Assembly (NCBI RefSeq): GCF_034092465.1
Contig: NZ_CP139303.1
Span: 1,454,865 to 1,518,864 of the forward strand
Reading direction: 5' to 3'
From: Prochlorococcus sp. MIT 1223
Lineage (GTDB): Bacteria; Cyanobacteriota; Cyanobacteriia; PCC-6307; Cyanobiaceae
Length of the DNA: 64,000 nucleotides
Shown: one piece after another, positions 34,177-43,450 of the stretch
Layout: each line of letters starts with the position of its first letter
Numbering within the stretch: the stretch's first letter is position 1
Program-made: the position numbers and the translations under genes
Notes under the pieces: model-generated
Seen by the model: only the letters and a program-made list of their open reading frames with translations
What the model was told of the DNA's origin: nothing
The model's database searches: none

Positions 34177-35799
34177 TTATACGTGCTGAGGAACTCTATT
34201 TGAAAAGGCTGGTGTTTCGGCAGGTTCAATTAAAGATGAACCTGTCATTGCATCAGGCTTAGGTAGATTTAATAGATGAAGCAAAGTAGGAGCCAAATCA
34301 GAAAGACCACCCCCTTCTCTTAATCGTATGTCATTGCCATAACCATTTAATTTAATTTTTTCACCTTCTATAAGAATTACTGGAACCGGATTCGTTGTAT
34401 GAGCTGTCCATGGTTCTCCGTCAGCTCCTTGCATTAATTCGGCATTCCCATGATCTGCTGTGATTAATAAAGTGCCGCCCATTTTTCCAATAGAATCAAG
34501 GATGAGCCCAACAGATTCATCAACTTTTTCAATTGCTTTTATAGCTGCTTTGAGATCACCAGTATGGCCAACCATATCTGGATTTGCATAGTTGATTACT
34601 ACTAAAGAATAAATACCTTTTTCAATAGCGTTCTTGCATGTTCTAGTTAATTCATCTGCTGACATTTCTGGTTGAAGATCATATGTTGCAACTCTGGGGG
34701 AAGGTACTAAGTGTCTGTCTTCTCCAGTTAAGGGTTTTTCAATACCGCCATTCAAAAAGTATGTGACATGAGGGTACTTTTCTGTTTCAGCAGTTCTGTA
34801 TTGGCGTAGACCATGTTCAGAAACTACTTGGCCAAGAAGATCATTTAAAGATTCAGGAGGAAAAGCAATTTCTACAGGTAGGTTTGCTTCGTATTGGGTA
34901 AAAGTAACAGTGTGAATCTTGGGCGAATTCTTACGCTCAAATTCATTAAATTCAGGAAGAGTCAGTGCTTTAATTAACTGCCGAGCCCTATCAGGCCGAA
35001 AGTTAAACATAATTAATCCATCACCATCTTTTATATAAGAAGGAGTTAGTCGAACAGGTTCTAAAAATTCGTCAGTAATTCCTTTGGAATAACTTTCTTC
35101 AAGGATTTTTGAGGTGGGTAAGGTTGAAATTTGTATTTCTGGATTGGTCAATAATTCATATGCTTTGGAAGTCCTTTCCCATCTATTATCTCTATCCATA
35201 GCCCAATAGCGACCACATAAACTTGCCAGTTCTCCTACCCCAGCAGACTTGAAGGAATCTTCAATAATTTCCAGATATTTTGAGGAGCTTTTTGCAGGAG
35301 TATCCCTGCCATCTGTAATTGCATGTAAGGAGAGTTTTGCAAGTCCATTTTCCGCTGCCCATTCAATTAAGCCATTCAGATGATTTACGTGACTGTGCAC
35401 CCCTCCATCTGAGCAAAGGCCAATTACATGAAGAGTGCCTTTGCTTGTCTTTAAAAAACTACTAATGTCCTTCAGAGCTTTTATTTGATCAAGCAATCTC
35501 ATACGAACTGTGTTGCTAATTCTTACTAACTCTTGTTGAAATATCCGACCTGCTCCAATTGTCAGATGGCCTACTTCAGAATTACCCATTTGATCATCAG
35601 GTAACCCTACGTGTGATCCGCTCGCTTCAATAAAAGTATGCGGATAGGCTTGCCATAGCGCATCCATTACAGGAGTATTTGCAGCCTTTACGGCATTATT
35701 AGCTAGTTCTTCTCTATGTCCCCATCCATCAAGTATTGCCAAAACGACTGGCGCAACGGGTTTGGTGTTTATTGGAATAGCCGAATTACTCTCTGCCAT
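34177..35799 (-). CDS. gpmI: 2,3-bisphosphoglycerate-independent phosphoglycerate mutase
   Basis: Manganese-dependent enzyme of glycolysis, 540 residues. The alkaline-phosphatase-like metal motifs are [10 protein letters not shown] at the N-terminus, the phosphoserine loop [27 protein letters not shown], and ITADHGNAE near residue 451. Length is slightly above the 510-residue norm because of short tails at both ends. Confidence 0.96.
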   Translation of the reverse strand: MAESNSAIPINTKPVAPVVLAILDGWGHREELANNAVKAANTPVMDALWQAYPHTFIEASGSHVGLPDDQMGNSEVGHLTIGAGRIFQQELVRISNTVRMRLLDQIKALKDISSFLKTSKGTLHVIGLCSDGGVHSHVNHLNGLIEWAAENGLAKLSLHAITDGRDTPAKSSSKYLEIIEDSFKSAGVGELASLCGRYWAMDRDNRWERTSKAYELLTNPEIQISTLPTSKILEESYSKGITDEFLEPVRLTPSYIKDGDGLIMFNFRPDRARQLIKALTLPEFNEFERKNSPKIHTVTFTQYEANLPVEIAFPPESLNDLLGQVVSEHGLRQYRTAETEKYPHVTYFLNGGIEKPLTGEDRHLVPSPRVATYDLQPEMSADELTRTCKNAIEKGIYSLVVINYANPDMVGHTGDLKAAIKAIEKVDESVGLILDSIGKMGGTLLITADHGNAELMQGADGEPWTAHTTNPVPVILIEGEKIKLNGYGNDIRLREGGGLSDLAPTLLHLLNLPKPDAMTGSSLIEPAETPAFSNRVPQHV

Positions 35800-35961
35800 T
35801 AAAGAGACTGATTCCTTAAAAAAAACTATTAAATATCAAATTACTTCTTCTTTGCCAATGAGGCTATCTATAAGAAGATCCGTTAGCTTTTGCGAATGAA
35901 ATTTATTGTGTTTCTCAGTTATTCTCGGTTCAGGGTGAAATCCATTTTGTAATTATTTGAG

Positions 35962-36516
35962 ATGATTAATCCTGATAAACAGAGCAGGGTTGAAATCCTT
36001 TCAGAGCAAGAGGTCGAACTTGCTCTCAATAGGCTTGCTTCACAAGTTCTTGAAAACATATCTGATATAAACAATGTATTACTTTTGGGGATTCCCACTA
36101 GAGGCGTTCAACTGGCTATTGTTTTAGCGAAAGAACTAAACAAAATTACTGGTAAAAATGTCTCTCAAGGTATTTTAGATCCTACTTTTCATAGAGATGA
36201 TTTAGTTCGAGTTGGTACTCGCATTGCTCAATCAACAGATATACCTTCAAGTGTTGAAGAAAGAGAAGTTGTTTTAGTTGATGATGTGATTTTTACAGGG
36301 CGAACGATTAGGGCTTCTCTAGAGGCTTTGCAATCGTGGGGAAGAGCAAAAAAAGTTATGTTATTAACTATGATTGATAGAGGCCATAGAGAAGTTCCTA
36401 TTCAACCTGATTTTTGTGGGCGAATTGTTCCCACTAGTCGTAGTGAATCTATTGAATTGAGACTAAGAGAAGTAGATGGTGAGGGAGGGGTCTTTTTACG
36501 TAAAATTATTGAATAA
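35962..36516 (+). CDS. pyrR: PyrR-type uracil phosphoribosyltransferase/regulator
   Basis: 184 residues. The PRPP-binding loop VVLVDDVIFTGRTIRA is near residues 109-124, and ILDPTFHRDDL and GIPTRGVQLA are also typical. In Gram-positive bacteria PyrR attenuates pyr mRNA; in cyanobacteria only the phosphoribosyltransferase activity can be assumed. Confidence 0.92.
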   Translation: MINPDKQSRVEILSEQEVELALNRLASQVLENISDINNVLLLGIPTRGVQLAIVLAKELNKITGKNVSQGILDPTFHRDDLVRVGTRIAQSTDIPSSVEEREVVLVDDVIFTGRTIRASLEALQSWGRAKKVMLLTMIDRGHREVPIQPDFCGRIVPTSRSESIELRLREVDGEGGVFLRKIIE

Positions 36517-36518
36517 TT

Positions 36519-36546
36519 CTTTGATCTTTGATCTTTGATCTTTGAT
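36519..36546. repeat. Four tandem copies of a heptamer
   Basis: CTTTGAT is repeated four times without a break directly after the pyrR stop codon and ends 10 bp before the 3' end of the convergent Hsp70-like gene. It is a microsatellite-like array, likely variable between strains. Confidence 0.85.
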
Positions 36547-36555
36547 TGTTAAACT

Positions 36556-38157
36556 TTATCTAATTGAACCAAGAGTCTTCAAGCCTATTTCTTGATTATT
36601 TCGAAGGTCAAGACCATGAAGAGTTAACTCGCAGTTTTCATTAATATTGAATTTTAATTTGAGACAGTCTTCACCAGGTTGAGCAGGAGAATCTAACTTA
36701 ATAGAAGTATTTACTTCTTTTGATGATGTAATAGTGGGTTTTATTGGACCATCTTTAATTGTAGGTATTCCATTTACATATATAATTTCATTCACTCCTT
36801 CAAAATTTGGCTCACCAGTCTTGATCTCAATTTCTTGTTGGTTTTTATTGCTTGCCCCAAGAACGATTTCCAGAGGCTTTGATGTAGGCCAAGGTTGACC
36901 TGCAAGAAATAGAGGATGCCAGATATGAATTTTGTTTTTTTGATCCCAACATCGAATTGATATTCCTTTTTGAAGTACATCTCTAACTCTTACTCCAGGC
37001 GTCAGGCTGAGAGCTCCTATCGCAATAGCTTCAATTGAAGGTGGCATAAGTAATTCAATAGGCATACATTTGTCTTTCAACCATCTTTGAATGATTGGTA
37101 TTCGTGAACCTCCTCCAACTAAGACAACTTTATCCAAATCCTCAAGATTACATCCATTCTTTTTGCTGCTACTCAATGTGTGATCAAAGAGGGCTTCTAG
37201 AATTTTTATTAAACCTTTGCTTTGTAAAAGCTCTTCTAAAATTACTTTGCTCATGCCTAGCTGAAGAGAGTCTTCCTTTAATGAACTTTGTTCTTTCTCA
37301 AAAAGGATTTTTGTGTCTTTAAGAAAAGGATCACTAAGTCTGCATTTCAGTCTTTCTGCCGCATTAAGCGTGGATTGGTTGAGTGATGAGTTTGGGAACA
37401 AATGATTTGCTATCCATCTATCTATATCTCTTCCTCCTATTCTCTGTCCTGCTTTCCCAAGAACCTTTGCGCAACGTAGAACTTGATTGCTTTTTTGTTC
37501 AAGGTCTTGGCCTCCAAATCGAAGTAGTTGAGCCACTGGTTGTGCTTTACCTTCTCCTCCTTCAAGGGCAACGATTGACATGTCTATTGTGCTACCACCA
37601 ATATCGACAACTAATAACTTGGAACCTGGTTCTAAGCCTGCTCCCATAGCGGCAGCAGTAGGTTCATCTACTAACGCAATTTCATTTACTTTTAGTTCAC
37701 TACACACTTTGAATAGCCAAGCTCTATATTTTTGATAAGTTTCTACTGGTGCAGTTAAAACAAGTCTTTTTACTTTGTATGTTTTAGGAATTCTCTTCCA
37801 GATTTCATTAATTAAAACTTCTCCAGCTTTTTCAGGGGTTAGACATGTCCCTTCAAAGTTTGATTGATCAGATGCACCTATCCATCTTTTAAAATCACTG
37901 CAAATATTGTTGTTGTCTTGTAATCCTAATTTGGATACTTCATTGCCAACGGCTAGAAAAGGTTCTTGTGCTTTGCAAGACCAAACAAGGCTAGGAATTT
38001 CTCCTGGAGTTCTTGTTATGTCAGCTAAGTCAAGTAGTTTTATCTCTGAATTTAATTCACCTTGAAAGGCTACAACTGTATTTGAATTCCCTAGATCAAT
38101 AGCTAATGTGCCTACTTCTTCATTAGTCCCGTTAGGTTTGATTTGTTCTGATTCCAC
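36556..38157 (-). CDS. Hsp70-like protein with shortened C-terminal domain
   Basis: 533 residues against about 630 for DnaK. The actin-like ATPase is complete: AIDLGNSNTVVAF (phosphate 1), VVDIGGSTIDMSIV (phosphate 2) and VVLVGGGSRIPIIQRW (adenosine). The remaining 130 residues hold a beta-rich substrate-like domain, but the alpha-helical lid is missing. Likely a specialised or client-restricted chaperone; a housekeeping DnaK should lie elsewhere. It is convergent with pyrR. Confidence 0.85.
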   Translation of the reverse strand: MESEQIKPNGTNEEVGTLAIDLGNSNTVVAFQGELNSEIKLLDLADITRTPGEIPSLVWSCKAQEPFLAVGNEVSKLGLQDNNNICSDFKRWIGASDQSNFEGTCLTPEKAGEVLINEIWKRIPKTYKVKRLVLTAPVETYQKYRAWLFKVCSELKVNEIALVDEPTAAAMGAGLEPGSKLLVVDIGGSTIDMSIVALEGGEGKAQPVAQLLRFGGQDLEQKSNQVLRCAKVLGKAGQRIGGRDIDRWIANHLFPNSSLNQSTLNAAERLKCRLSDPFLKDTKILFEKEQSSLKEDSLQLGMSKVILEELLQSKGLIKILEALFDHTLSSSKKNGCNLEDLDKVVLVGGGSRIPIIQRWLKDKCMPIELLMPPSIEAIAIGALSLTPGVRVRDVLQKGISIRCWDQKNKIHIWHPLFLAGQPWPTSKPLEIVLGASNKNQQEIEIKTGEPNFEGVNEIIYVNGIPTIKDGPIKPTITSSKEVNTSIKLDSPAQPGEDCLKLKFNINENCELTLHGLDLRNNQEIGLKTLGSIR

Positions 38158-38321
38158 TCTAAAGATGCCTTAATTTGAAGTTGGAAAAATATTTATTAGA
38201 AAATGTATAAAATAAATGATTCATAAATTGGATATATTTTTTAATTTCTTAAAGGAATCATTCTTTGAAGTGATTTTCGATTGCTCAGAAAATAGCTCAA
38301 TGTGACAGATCTTGATTTATT

Positions 38322-38570
38322 ATGAATGAAAATTTTAAGAACGTGATCTCAACAGGTACCAATTCTAAAGATCTTGCACAACGAGGAGAGAGCCTTATTC
38401 GTCAAGCCAGTAATCGCTATCTAACTACTGTTAGAATTGCATTTCGAGCTAAACAGAGAAGATTTGATGATTTTGATGGGTTGCTAGAAGAGTCAACTGT
38501 TAAACCAGTACAAAGAGCAATAATTGAATTAAGTGATGAGCAAGATCAACCAGATTTGTTGCCAGGATAA
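38322..38570 (+). CDS. rpoZ: RNA polymerase omega subunit
   Basis: 82 residues, stabilises the RNA polymerase core. The omega motif [17 protein letters not shown] is conserved, followed by the acidic C-terminal tail seen in cyanobacteria. The next gene begins 4 bp later. Confidence 0.88.
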   Translation: MNENFKNVISTGTNSKDLAQRGESLIRQASNRYLTTVRIAFRAKQRRFDDFDGLLEESTVKPVQRAIIELSDEQDQPDLLPG

Positions 38571-38573
38571 ATT

Positions 38574-38954
38574 TTGATAAGAAATGAAGGAATAGGTTGG
38601 AGACTGGCTATTGATGATTCAAGAAAAGATTTTGTTGTCCTTCTAGGAGGGGATAATTGGGCTAGCGAATTAACAAAAGAAGAATGGAACTCCTTGGTTC
38701 CGCTTGTATTGGAATTAGTTAATCAACATGAAACCTATAAAGACAAACTAGTTAGTGATGAATCAATTAGCTTTGAGCTCGAAAGATCTCCTTGGTGGGC
38801 TTGTTTAGATGGAAATAAAAGATTTTGGAGCTTAAAGCTAATTCTGTCGAGCGAACAACTTTCATCTTCTAGAGGCTTGGAGATGTATTGGCCTATACCC
38901 ACTGCACAAGCTTTTGTCTTAGCAATGAGATCAATGTGGGATTCCAGTCAATAA
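38574..38954 (+). CDS. DUF1818-type conserved cyanobacterial protein
   Basis: 126 residues with an apparent TTG start 4 bp after rpoZ. Tryptophan-rich (LLGGDNWASELTKEEWNSL, SPWWACLDGNKRFWSLK). The rpoZ-DUF1818 pairing is common in cyanobacteria as I remember it. Function unknown. Confidence 0.75.
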   Translation: MIRNEGIGWRLAIDDSRKDFVVLLGGDNWASELTKEEWNSLVPLVLELVNQHETYKDKLVSDESISFELERSPWWACLDGNKRFWSLKLILSSEQLSSSRGLEMYWPIPTAQAFVLAMRSMWDSSQ

Positions 38955-39258
38955 AGTTTATCTTTTCTCGCAAAGATTTGTTTCGCTCTTCCCAACTTTG
39001 CTATTGGTATTGCACAGGTTTTCCACAGACTTAAATCTTTTTCCTATTGATATATAACGACTATGTGGAAAAACATTCTTTTGTATTTTTTTTTATCAAA
39101 ATCAAGCAGTTTTTTTAACAAGAAATCCATGTTTCTCGAGATCTCTTGGTGTGACAGGCGTCTTTATTTGGGATTACGCGAGATCAAGGAATCATAACTA
39201 AGGTGACTCCTGCCTGAATTTGTGGTGAACTAGATCTCAAGTCACGAATTTACTTTTG
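38955..39258. other. Intergenic region with inverted pair of DnaA-box-like sites
   Basis: About 300 bp without a gene. It holds TTTTCCACA at 39019-39027 and its inverse TGTGGAAAA at 39064-39072, separated by 36 bp. TTTTCCACA matches the DnaA box reported for cyanobacteria. T- and A-rich tracts follow. The replication origin is normally beside dnaN, which is not in this window. Confidence 0.5.
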
Positions 39259-39543
39259 ATGGAGTTGTGCAATTTAGAGGCTTTAAAAAGCAATACTTGT
39301 TCATTAGAAGATGAGTCAACTCAGGGATCCGAAAGCATTGTTAGTTTTCATGCAAAAGTTCCTGTCCAGCTTCAACTGGCAATGAATAGTTTTATAGAAC
39401 GTTATCCTAATTGGGATCAATATAGGTTGATACAGGCAGCTCTGGCAGGATTTCTTGTTCAGCAAGGTTTTCAATCAAGATCTGTGACACGTTTATATGT
39501 TGGTAATATGTTTAGTCTGAATACCTTTAGAAGTAATGGGTAA
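39259..39543 (+). CDS. DUF2811-like small protein
   Basis: 94 residues from ATG 39259; an in-frame TTG at 39256 would add one. The conserved part, FHAKVPVQLQLAMNSFIERY through LAGFLVQQGFQSRSVTRLY, looks like a small helical domain of the cyanobacterial DUF2811 group. Function unknown. It ends 11 bp before the convergent EVE gene. Confidence 0.7.
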   Translation: MELCNLEALKSNTCSLEDESTQGSESIVSFHAKVPVQLQLAMNSFIERYPNWDQYRLIQAALAGFLVQQGFQSRSVTRLYVGNMFSLNTFRSNG

Positions 39544-39554
39544 ATTGCTGAGTA

Positions 39555-40031
39555 TTAAATATACTTTCCTAGTATATTTAATAAGTTTAAAGCAGTTTTT
39601 TCATTAACTGGAATTATAGAAAGTCTATTTCCTTTTTGAACTAATTTTAATTCCTCTGGTTTATATAAATCTTTGATTTTATTTAGTGAGAGTTTTTCTT
39701 GAAACATGCCTAAATATTTTACTTTTACACAATCCCACGTTGGCTTTTCAATTAAAGACTTTGGATCAAAATATTTTGACTTTGAATCAAATTGTGTTGG
39801 ATCTACTACCTCTGTATCAATTACTTCCATAAGTCCAACAATACCTGGAGGCTTGCAATTGGAATGATAAAAGAACGCTTTCTCTCCTACTTTCATTGAT
39901 CTCATATAATTTCTAGCCTGATAGTTTCTTATCCCATCCCATAATGTGGTTTTTTCTGTCGCAAGATCGTTGATACTATAAGCATTAGGCTCGCTTTTCA
40001 TAAGCCAGTAGTTAGGTTCCTGTTGTGCCAT
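39555..40031 (-). CDS. EVE-domain (PUA-like) protein; anchor of the cassette array
   Basis: 158 residues, essentially a single EVE domain. It opens NYWLMKSEPNAYSINDL and continues LWDGIRNYQARNYMRSM and GEKAFFYHSNC, the family's aromatic-cage region. EVE domains belong to the PUA-like superfamily and bind modified bases in DNA or RNA; the target here is unknown. Nine truncated copies of the first few codons and the upstream sequence lie in the next 22 kb, all in the same orientation. The gene's 5' end is therefore the likely target of repeated integration, and the intact copy is the one beside the core genome. Confidence 0.9.
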   Translation of the reverse strand: MAQQEPNYWLMKSEPNAYSINDLATEKTTLWDGIRNYQARNYMRSMKVGEKAFFYHSNCKPPGIVGLMEVIDTEVVDPTQFDSKSKYFDPKSLIEKPTWDCVKVKYLGMFQEKLSLNKIKDLYKPEELKLVQKGNRLSIIPVNEKTALNLLNILGKYI

Positions 40032-40115
40032 GGGATCTCAGCGATATTCCGATGTGTGGATGGTGTGTGGATGGCTTAACATTCTCACCCTCATTTCTTT
40101 ATTCTATTTCAACCA
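39999..40115 (-). repeat. EVE 5'-end repeat R1 (intact gene copy)
   Basis: Reference copy of the family. Core CATAAGCCAGTAGTTA at 39999-40014 encodes the NYWLM codons on the minus strand. Then come the start codon (complement of 40029-40031), the GGGATCTCAGCG block, an 11-bp word pair (GTGTGGATGGT/GTGTGGATGGC) at 40054-40075 and a pyrimidine-rich tract to about 40115. Confidence 0.85.
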
Positions 40116-40173
40116 GGTTTTGATTACTAATACCAACAGATCGCAACTGGCTGAAATGTTTATATTCCTTGGC

Positions 40174-40482
40174 CTATTCCCTTGGCTTTCCCTCTAGAAC
40201 CCATTTGTTCCACAACGTATTAATTTCTTTTTTATAGAAAGAAACTTTCTTGGTGATTGGTAGACAATTAACAATTAAGCCAAATGGAAATTTCATATAC
40301 CAAGAATGGCAATTATCGATTAGGAACATTTCAATAAATTTGGGCTTTGTAGGAATAGCTAAACTTTTCCTCTGAGCCCATGCAATGCATGGCTTTATTT
40401 GTTCCTCAATTTCTTTATGCTTCTTTTTATATCTGGTGAATAGAAACCAGATAATGCCTACATAGATGAGTGGGATAAACAA
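40174..40482 (-). CDS. Small membrane-anchored hypothetical protein
   Basis: 102 residues. One N-terminal membrane helix (IPLIYVGIIWFLF) is followed by a basic segment and a cytoplasmic or lumenal domain with several tryptophans and two cysteines. No family recognised. It is the first gene of the cassette next to the EVE gene and is followed upstream by the SHOCT-like mini-protein on the same strand, with a 20-bp gap. Confidence 0.6.
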   Translation of the reverse strand: MFIPLIYVGIIWFLFTRYKKKHKEIEEQIKPCIAWAQRKSLAIPTKPKFIEMFLIDNCHSWYMKFPFGLIVNCLPITKKVSFYKKEINTLWNKWVLEGKPRE

Positions 40483-40502
40483 TGGTTTTCACTAAATCAG
40501 TT

Positions 40503-40682
40503 TTATGCATCAAGGACTATTTTTCTACGAACTGATTGATACTCCTCTTCAGTGATCACATTTCGATCACGTAAATCTCTCGCTTTAGCTATCCTCTGTT
40601 CAATATTTCTAGTTTCTTGTTTCCCGAATACATAACCTGTATAACCAATCAAAATTATCCCAAAAATTATATAGAAAACCAT
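40503..40682 (-). CDS. Mini membrane protein with SHOCT-like motif
   Basis: 59 residues from ATG at 40682. A membrane helix (VFYIIFGIILIGYTGYVFG) is followed by IAKARDLRDRNVITEEEY, which matches the short C-terminal SHOCT pattern (LxxLxxxGxITxEEY). SHOCT motifs occur on many small membrane or oligomerising proteins. It lies 20 bp upstream of the 102-residue membrane gene. Confidence 0.6.
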   Translation of the reverse strand: MVFYIIFGIILIGYTGYVFGKQETRNIEQRIAKARDLRDRNVITEEEYQSVRRKIVLDA

Positions 40683-40830
40683 TCTCGATGTTCAATTGAT
40701 ACTATTCTAGTGCAGAGTAGATCTCAGACAATTTCTAGTTTCATTAAGTGAAACTTGGTCTACTTTTGTTGAGAAAGCTAGTAACGGCAACAGATCTGAG
40801 TTATTCCAATTTTTACTATCCACACCGTTT

Positions 40831-40971
40831 TTAAAACCTATCCACACATCGCTCATTGATGGAGTGATGCCAAGGTGGTACGCGTTTCAGCTCAGAGTAT
40901 TCAGGTCGCTTCTCTGCGACTTCAAGGATCGATTCCAAGACTTTGGGAATCAGTTCGATGAACCAATCCAT
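40831..40971 (-). CDS. Possible 46-residue protein in a GC-richer patch
   Basis: Minus-strand ORF starting MDWFIELIPKVLESILEVAE, with protein-like composition and an amphipathic helix. The local base composition is visibly richer in GC than its surroundings, hinting at foreign origin or a decayed longer gene (an in-frame stop directly precedes the ATG). A plus-strand ORF covers the same stretch but has a less convincing composition. Confidence 0.3.
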   Translation of the reverse strand: MDWFIELIPKVLESILEVAEKRPEYSELKRVPPWHHSINERCVDRF

Positions 40972-41127
40972 TCATCCTCATGCCTTCTTTTGGGAAGGGC
41001 GTATGGGGGTGATGGGAGTCCTTGCTACATCGTTAAACCACTTCTCAAATTTGTGCAGTTTTTGTAAGGCCCCTTTTACCGCCTGGGAAAATTAAACCAT
41101 TATTATTAGAGGAGCTAGAAGAACTAG

Positions 41128-41790
41128 ATGAAACTCAGAAATACAGCGATTGCTTTAGGAGTTGTTGTTGCTACTGCTGTGGTGTTTCTTGTTGCTAATG
41201 AGTCAAAAGCAGAAAGTGCCAAGTTTTATTCGAGGCAAGCAGAATCTAAATATAAAAAAGGTGACTATAAAGGAGCAGTATCTGATTTCTATAAAGCAAT
41301 TGAGATTGATCCGAACTATGTAAGTGCTTATGGTTCTCTTTGTGGGATGTTAGTCAACCTCTATATGGATAAGGAGGCAATAATTTTTTGCGATAAAGCG
41401 CTAGATATAAAAGAAAAGAATCCATCAGTTACTCTTACTAAAGTTAATAAAGGAATTATCTATAGTAATCTTTGTGGTGCAAGATATAACCTCGAGGAAT
41501 ACAAACAAGGTTTACCAGACTGTGAAAAAGCAATTAAGATTAATCCCAATAATGATATTGCATATTACAATCTTGCGAACATAAAAAGTACATATTTACG
41601 TGACAATAAGGGAGCAATCTCTGATCTTGATAAGGCAATAAGAATTAACAATAGAAATCCACTCTACTTTGCTAATCGTGGGATTTTAAAGGAGCAATTA
41701 GGTAACAACAAAGGTGCATGTTCTGACTGGAGAAAAGCATCCTCCTTAGGGGATAAGGAGAGTAGCGAATGGGTAAGCAAGCAATGCTAA
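41128..41790 (+). CDS. Exported TPR-repeat protein
   Basis: 220 residues. An N-terminal hydrophobic segment (IALGVVVATAVVFLVANES) acts as signal peptide or anchor. About four tetratricopeptide repeats follow, with the typical YxxAIEIDPN-type turns (KAIEIDPNYVSAY, KAIKINPNNDIAYYN, KAIRINNRNPLYF). TPRs mediate protein binding. It precedes the protease gene on the same strand within the same cassette. Confidence 0.82.
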   Translation: MKLRNTAIALGVVVATAVVFLVANESKAESAKFYSRQAESKYKKGDYKGAVSDFYKAIEIDPNYVSAYGSLCGMLVNLYMDKEAIIFCDKALDIKEKNPSVTLTKVNKGIIYSNLCGARYNLEEYKQGLPDCEKAIKINPNNDIAYYNLANIKSTYLRDNKGAISDLDKAIRINNRNPLYFANRGILKEQLGNNKGACSDWRKASSLGDKESSEWVSKQC

Positions 41791-41912
41791 AAAATCTCCA
41801 CAATGCTTATTTCATTTGGAGTGCGTGTTACCTTCTAGATTAGTTGAGACCTGAAGTATGATCTAGAGTCTCCACGAAATCTATAGCTCTTTATTTCTTT
41901 GCAGAGGACTTT

Positions 41913-43214
41913 ATGAAAAGGGTATTGATAATGGCGGCTGTCCTTGGTTTAGCTAGTGCGTTAGGTGATATTCAGAAAGTAAAAGCATCTGAAGGGGATA
42001 AGGATCTTGATGTAGTTGAAATAGAGAATGCTGATCAATGGGATGTAAGTCCTAGGAAGATCCCTTACGGCCGAATAACCAAAATAAAATCTTCTTTCAG
42101 TGGAGAAGCTGAATATGCAGTCTTTGATAGGAATTACCTTAAGAGAGGAGGCAGTGAACAGTCTGTTTATACAAAATGGACATCAGATTATGTAAGAGGA
42201 GTTTATGAGCTAAGAGCGGGCTGTGGATGGGCAAGTTGTTCATTGGGATATGTGATAGATAGCGGAGATTTACCTTCTCCATTGGAAATTAAATATGGAA
42301 GTGAAAAATATACAATTTATGGTGACGATGGTAAATTCTATTTACCTAACTCTCTAGTTGAAAATATAAAGAAGAATAATAAGAGCAGTCTCTCAATTAG
42401 GTTTAAGAAAAAGGTTGTCCCAATGGGAAAAGGTACGGTAGAAACTCTTTCTAAAATGTATAATAATGTGATTAAAAAAACATGGAAGATTCCACCTGTA
42501 AAAATTTCTGCTCAGAAAGTTGGAAAGAATTTGAGTGTCGAAAAGCTATCAGCTCAATCATTGCCAAGTGTGGTTACTATTAAGAGCGGAGCTGGCCAGG
42601 GAACGGGCTTTTTTATTGATGATAATGGCATCCTTATAACTAATCGCCATGTTATTGGAGGTGGTTCTGCAAAACAAGTCAAAATTGAAACTGTTGCTGG
42701 CCCTGACTTAAAGGGTGATGTTATTTATGTAAGTAGAAAAGATGATTTTGCGTTGATAAAAGTGTCTGAAGGTAAGCTTCCTAAACCGCTTCCTCTTTGT
42801 TACGCAAGCTATCCCATTACAGGTCAGAGTGTTGTCGCATTAGGATCACCTTTAGGTTTAGCAAATACTGTTACAACAGGAATTGTTAGTGCTGTTAGAC
42901 GATCTGGTAAGGATTTTAAATCAGTTGCTACTGAAGGTGCATCAATTATTCAGACCGATGCTTCTATTAATCCAGGTAATAGTGGAGGTCCTTTGCTTAA
43001 CCAAAATGCCGAAGTTATTGGGATAAATACTTTTGGAAAGACTTCTAGTGAAGGATTGAATTTTGCAGTCTCAATCGTAGATATTTTGGAGCAACTTGAG
43101 GTGAAGAAACCTGAAGTAGAGACTTCTTGGTTCAGGAAGTTGAACAAATGTGGAAATTTTGATTCTTCCAACCCTCTTTTGAATTTCTTCGACAGGAAGA
43201 CATCTGGAAGTTAA
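41913..43214 (+). CDS. Trypsin-like S1C serine protease, no PDZ
   Basis: 433 residues with an N-terminal export signal (VLIMAAVLGLASALG). A 190-residue unassigned N-terminal region precedes a DegP/HtrA-type protease domain (about 210-395). The triad is visible: His246 (ITNRHVIGGG), Asp278 (KDDFALIKV) and Ser357 (NPGNSGGPLLN). No PDZ domain follows, so it is not a canonical HtrA. It ends 2 bp before the 11-bp word pair of repeat R2, at the cassette edge. Confidence 0.88.
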   Translation: MKRVLIMAAVLGLASALGDIQKVKASEGDKDLDVVEIENADQWDVSPRKIPYGRITKIKSSFSGEAEYAVFDRNYLKRGGSEQSVYTKWTSDYVRGVYELRAGCGWASCSLGYVIDSGDLPSPLEIKYGSEKYTIYGDDGKFYLPNSLVENIKKNNKSSLSIRFKKKVVPMGKGTVETLSKMYNNVIKKTWKIPPVKISAQKVGKNLSVEKLSAQSLPSVVTIKSGAGQGTGFFIDDNGILITNRHVIGGGSAKQVKIETVAGPDLKGDVIYVSRKDDFALIKVSEGKLPKPLPLCYASYPITGQSVVALGSPLGLANTVTTGIVSAVRRSGKDFKSVATEGASIIQTDASINPGNSGGPLLNQNAEVIGINTFGKTSSEGLNFAVSIVDILEQLEVKKPEVETSWFRKLNKCGNFDSSNPLLNFFDRKTSGS

Positions 43215-43216
43215 TT

Positions 43217-43450
43217 GTGTGAATATTGTGTGAATGGATTTTTTAGATTTCTTCTAATCCCTTGGTATCACTTCTGGTTATCTTTTCATTGGCCAGTACC
43301 TAATTTCTTCAGTCATAGCCATAGGATCTCAGCTTTTAATTGTGATACTTAGAGGTTGTTCTCGGTGTTGAAACCTAAGAATTGCCTGCATTCTCTTTTC
43401 TATTCTTACTCAAATCGAAGAGACTTTCAAAAACAGCTAGAAAGGGGAAT
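43217..43450 (-). repeat. EVE 5'-end repeat R2
   Basis: Word pair GTGTGAATATT/GTGTGAATGGA at 43217-43238, then 48 bp to a degenerate core (CATTGGCCAGTACCTA, 43287-43302). The minus strand reads MTEEIRYWPMKR then stop. The block GGATCTCAGC and a pyrimidine-rich tail follow, shared with R4 and R9. Confidence 0.8.

Noticed and set aside
39120-39240. Possible further EVE-type repeat upstream of the DUF2811-like gene
   Set aside because: GAGATCTCTTGGTGTGAC resembles the GAGATCCCTTGGTAT arm, but there is no core 16-mer and no word pair at the expected distance.
39543-40174. tRNA gene as the island's attachment site
   Set aside because: No cloverleaf or TTCGA-type T-loop context is seen at the island edge; the EVE gene start occupies this place.
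40816-40850. DnaA-like CTATCCACA pair and a 12-bp match to the R1 word region in inverse orientation
   Set aside because: Too short to separate from chance; noted only because it lies within the array.
40864-41067. Plus-strand ORF of 67 residues
   Set aside because: Composition is unlike a natural protein, and the minus strand offers a better 46-residue frame in the same DNA. Neither is strong.
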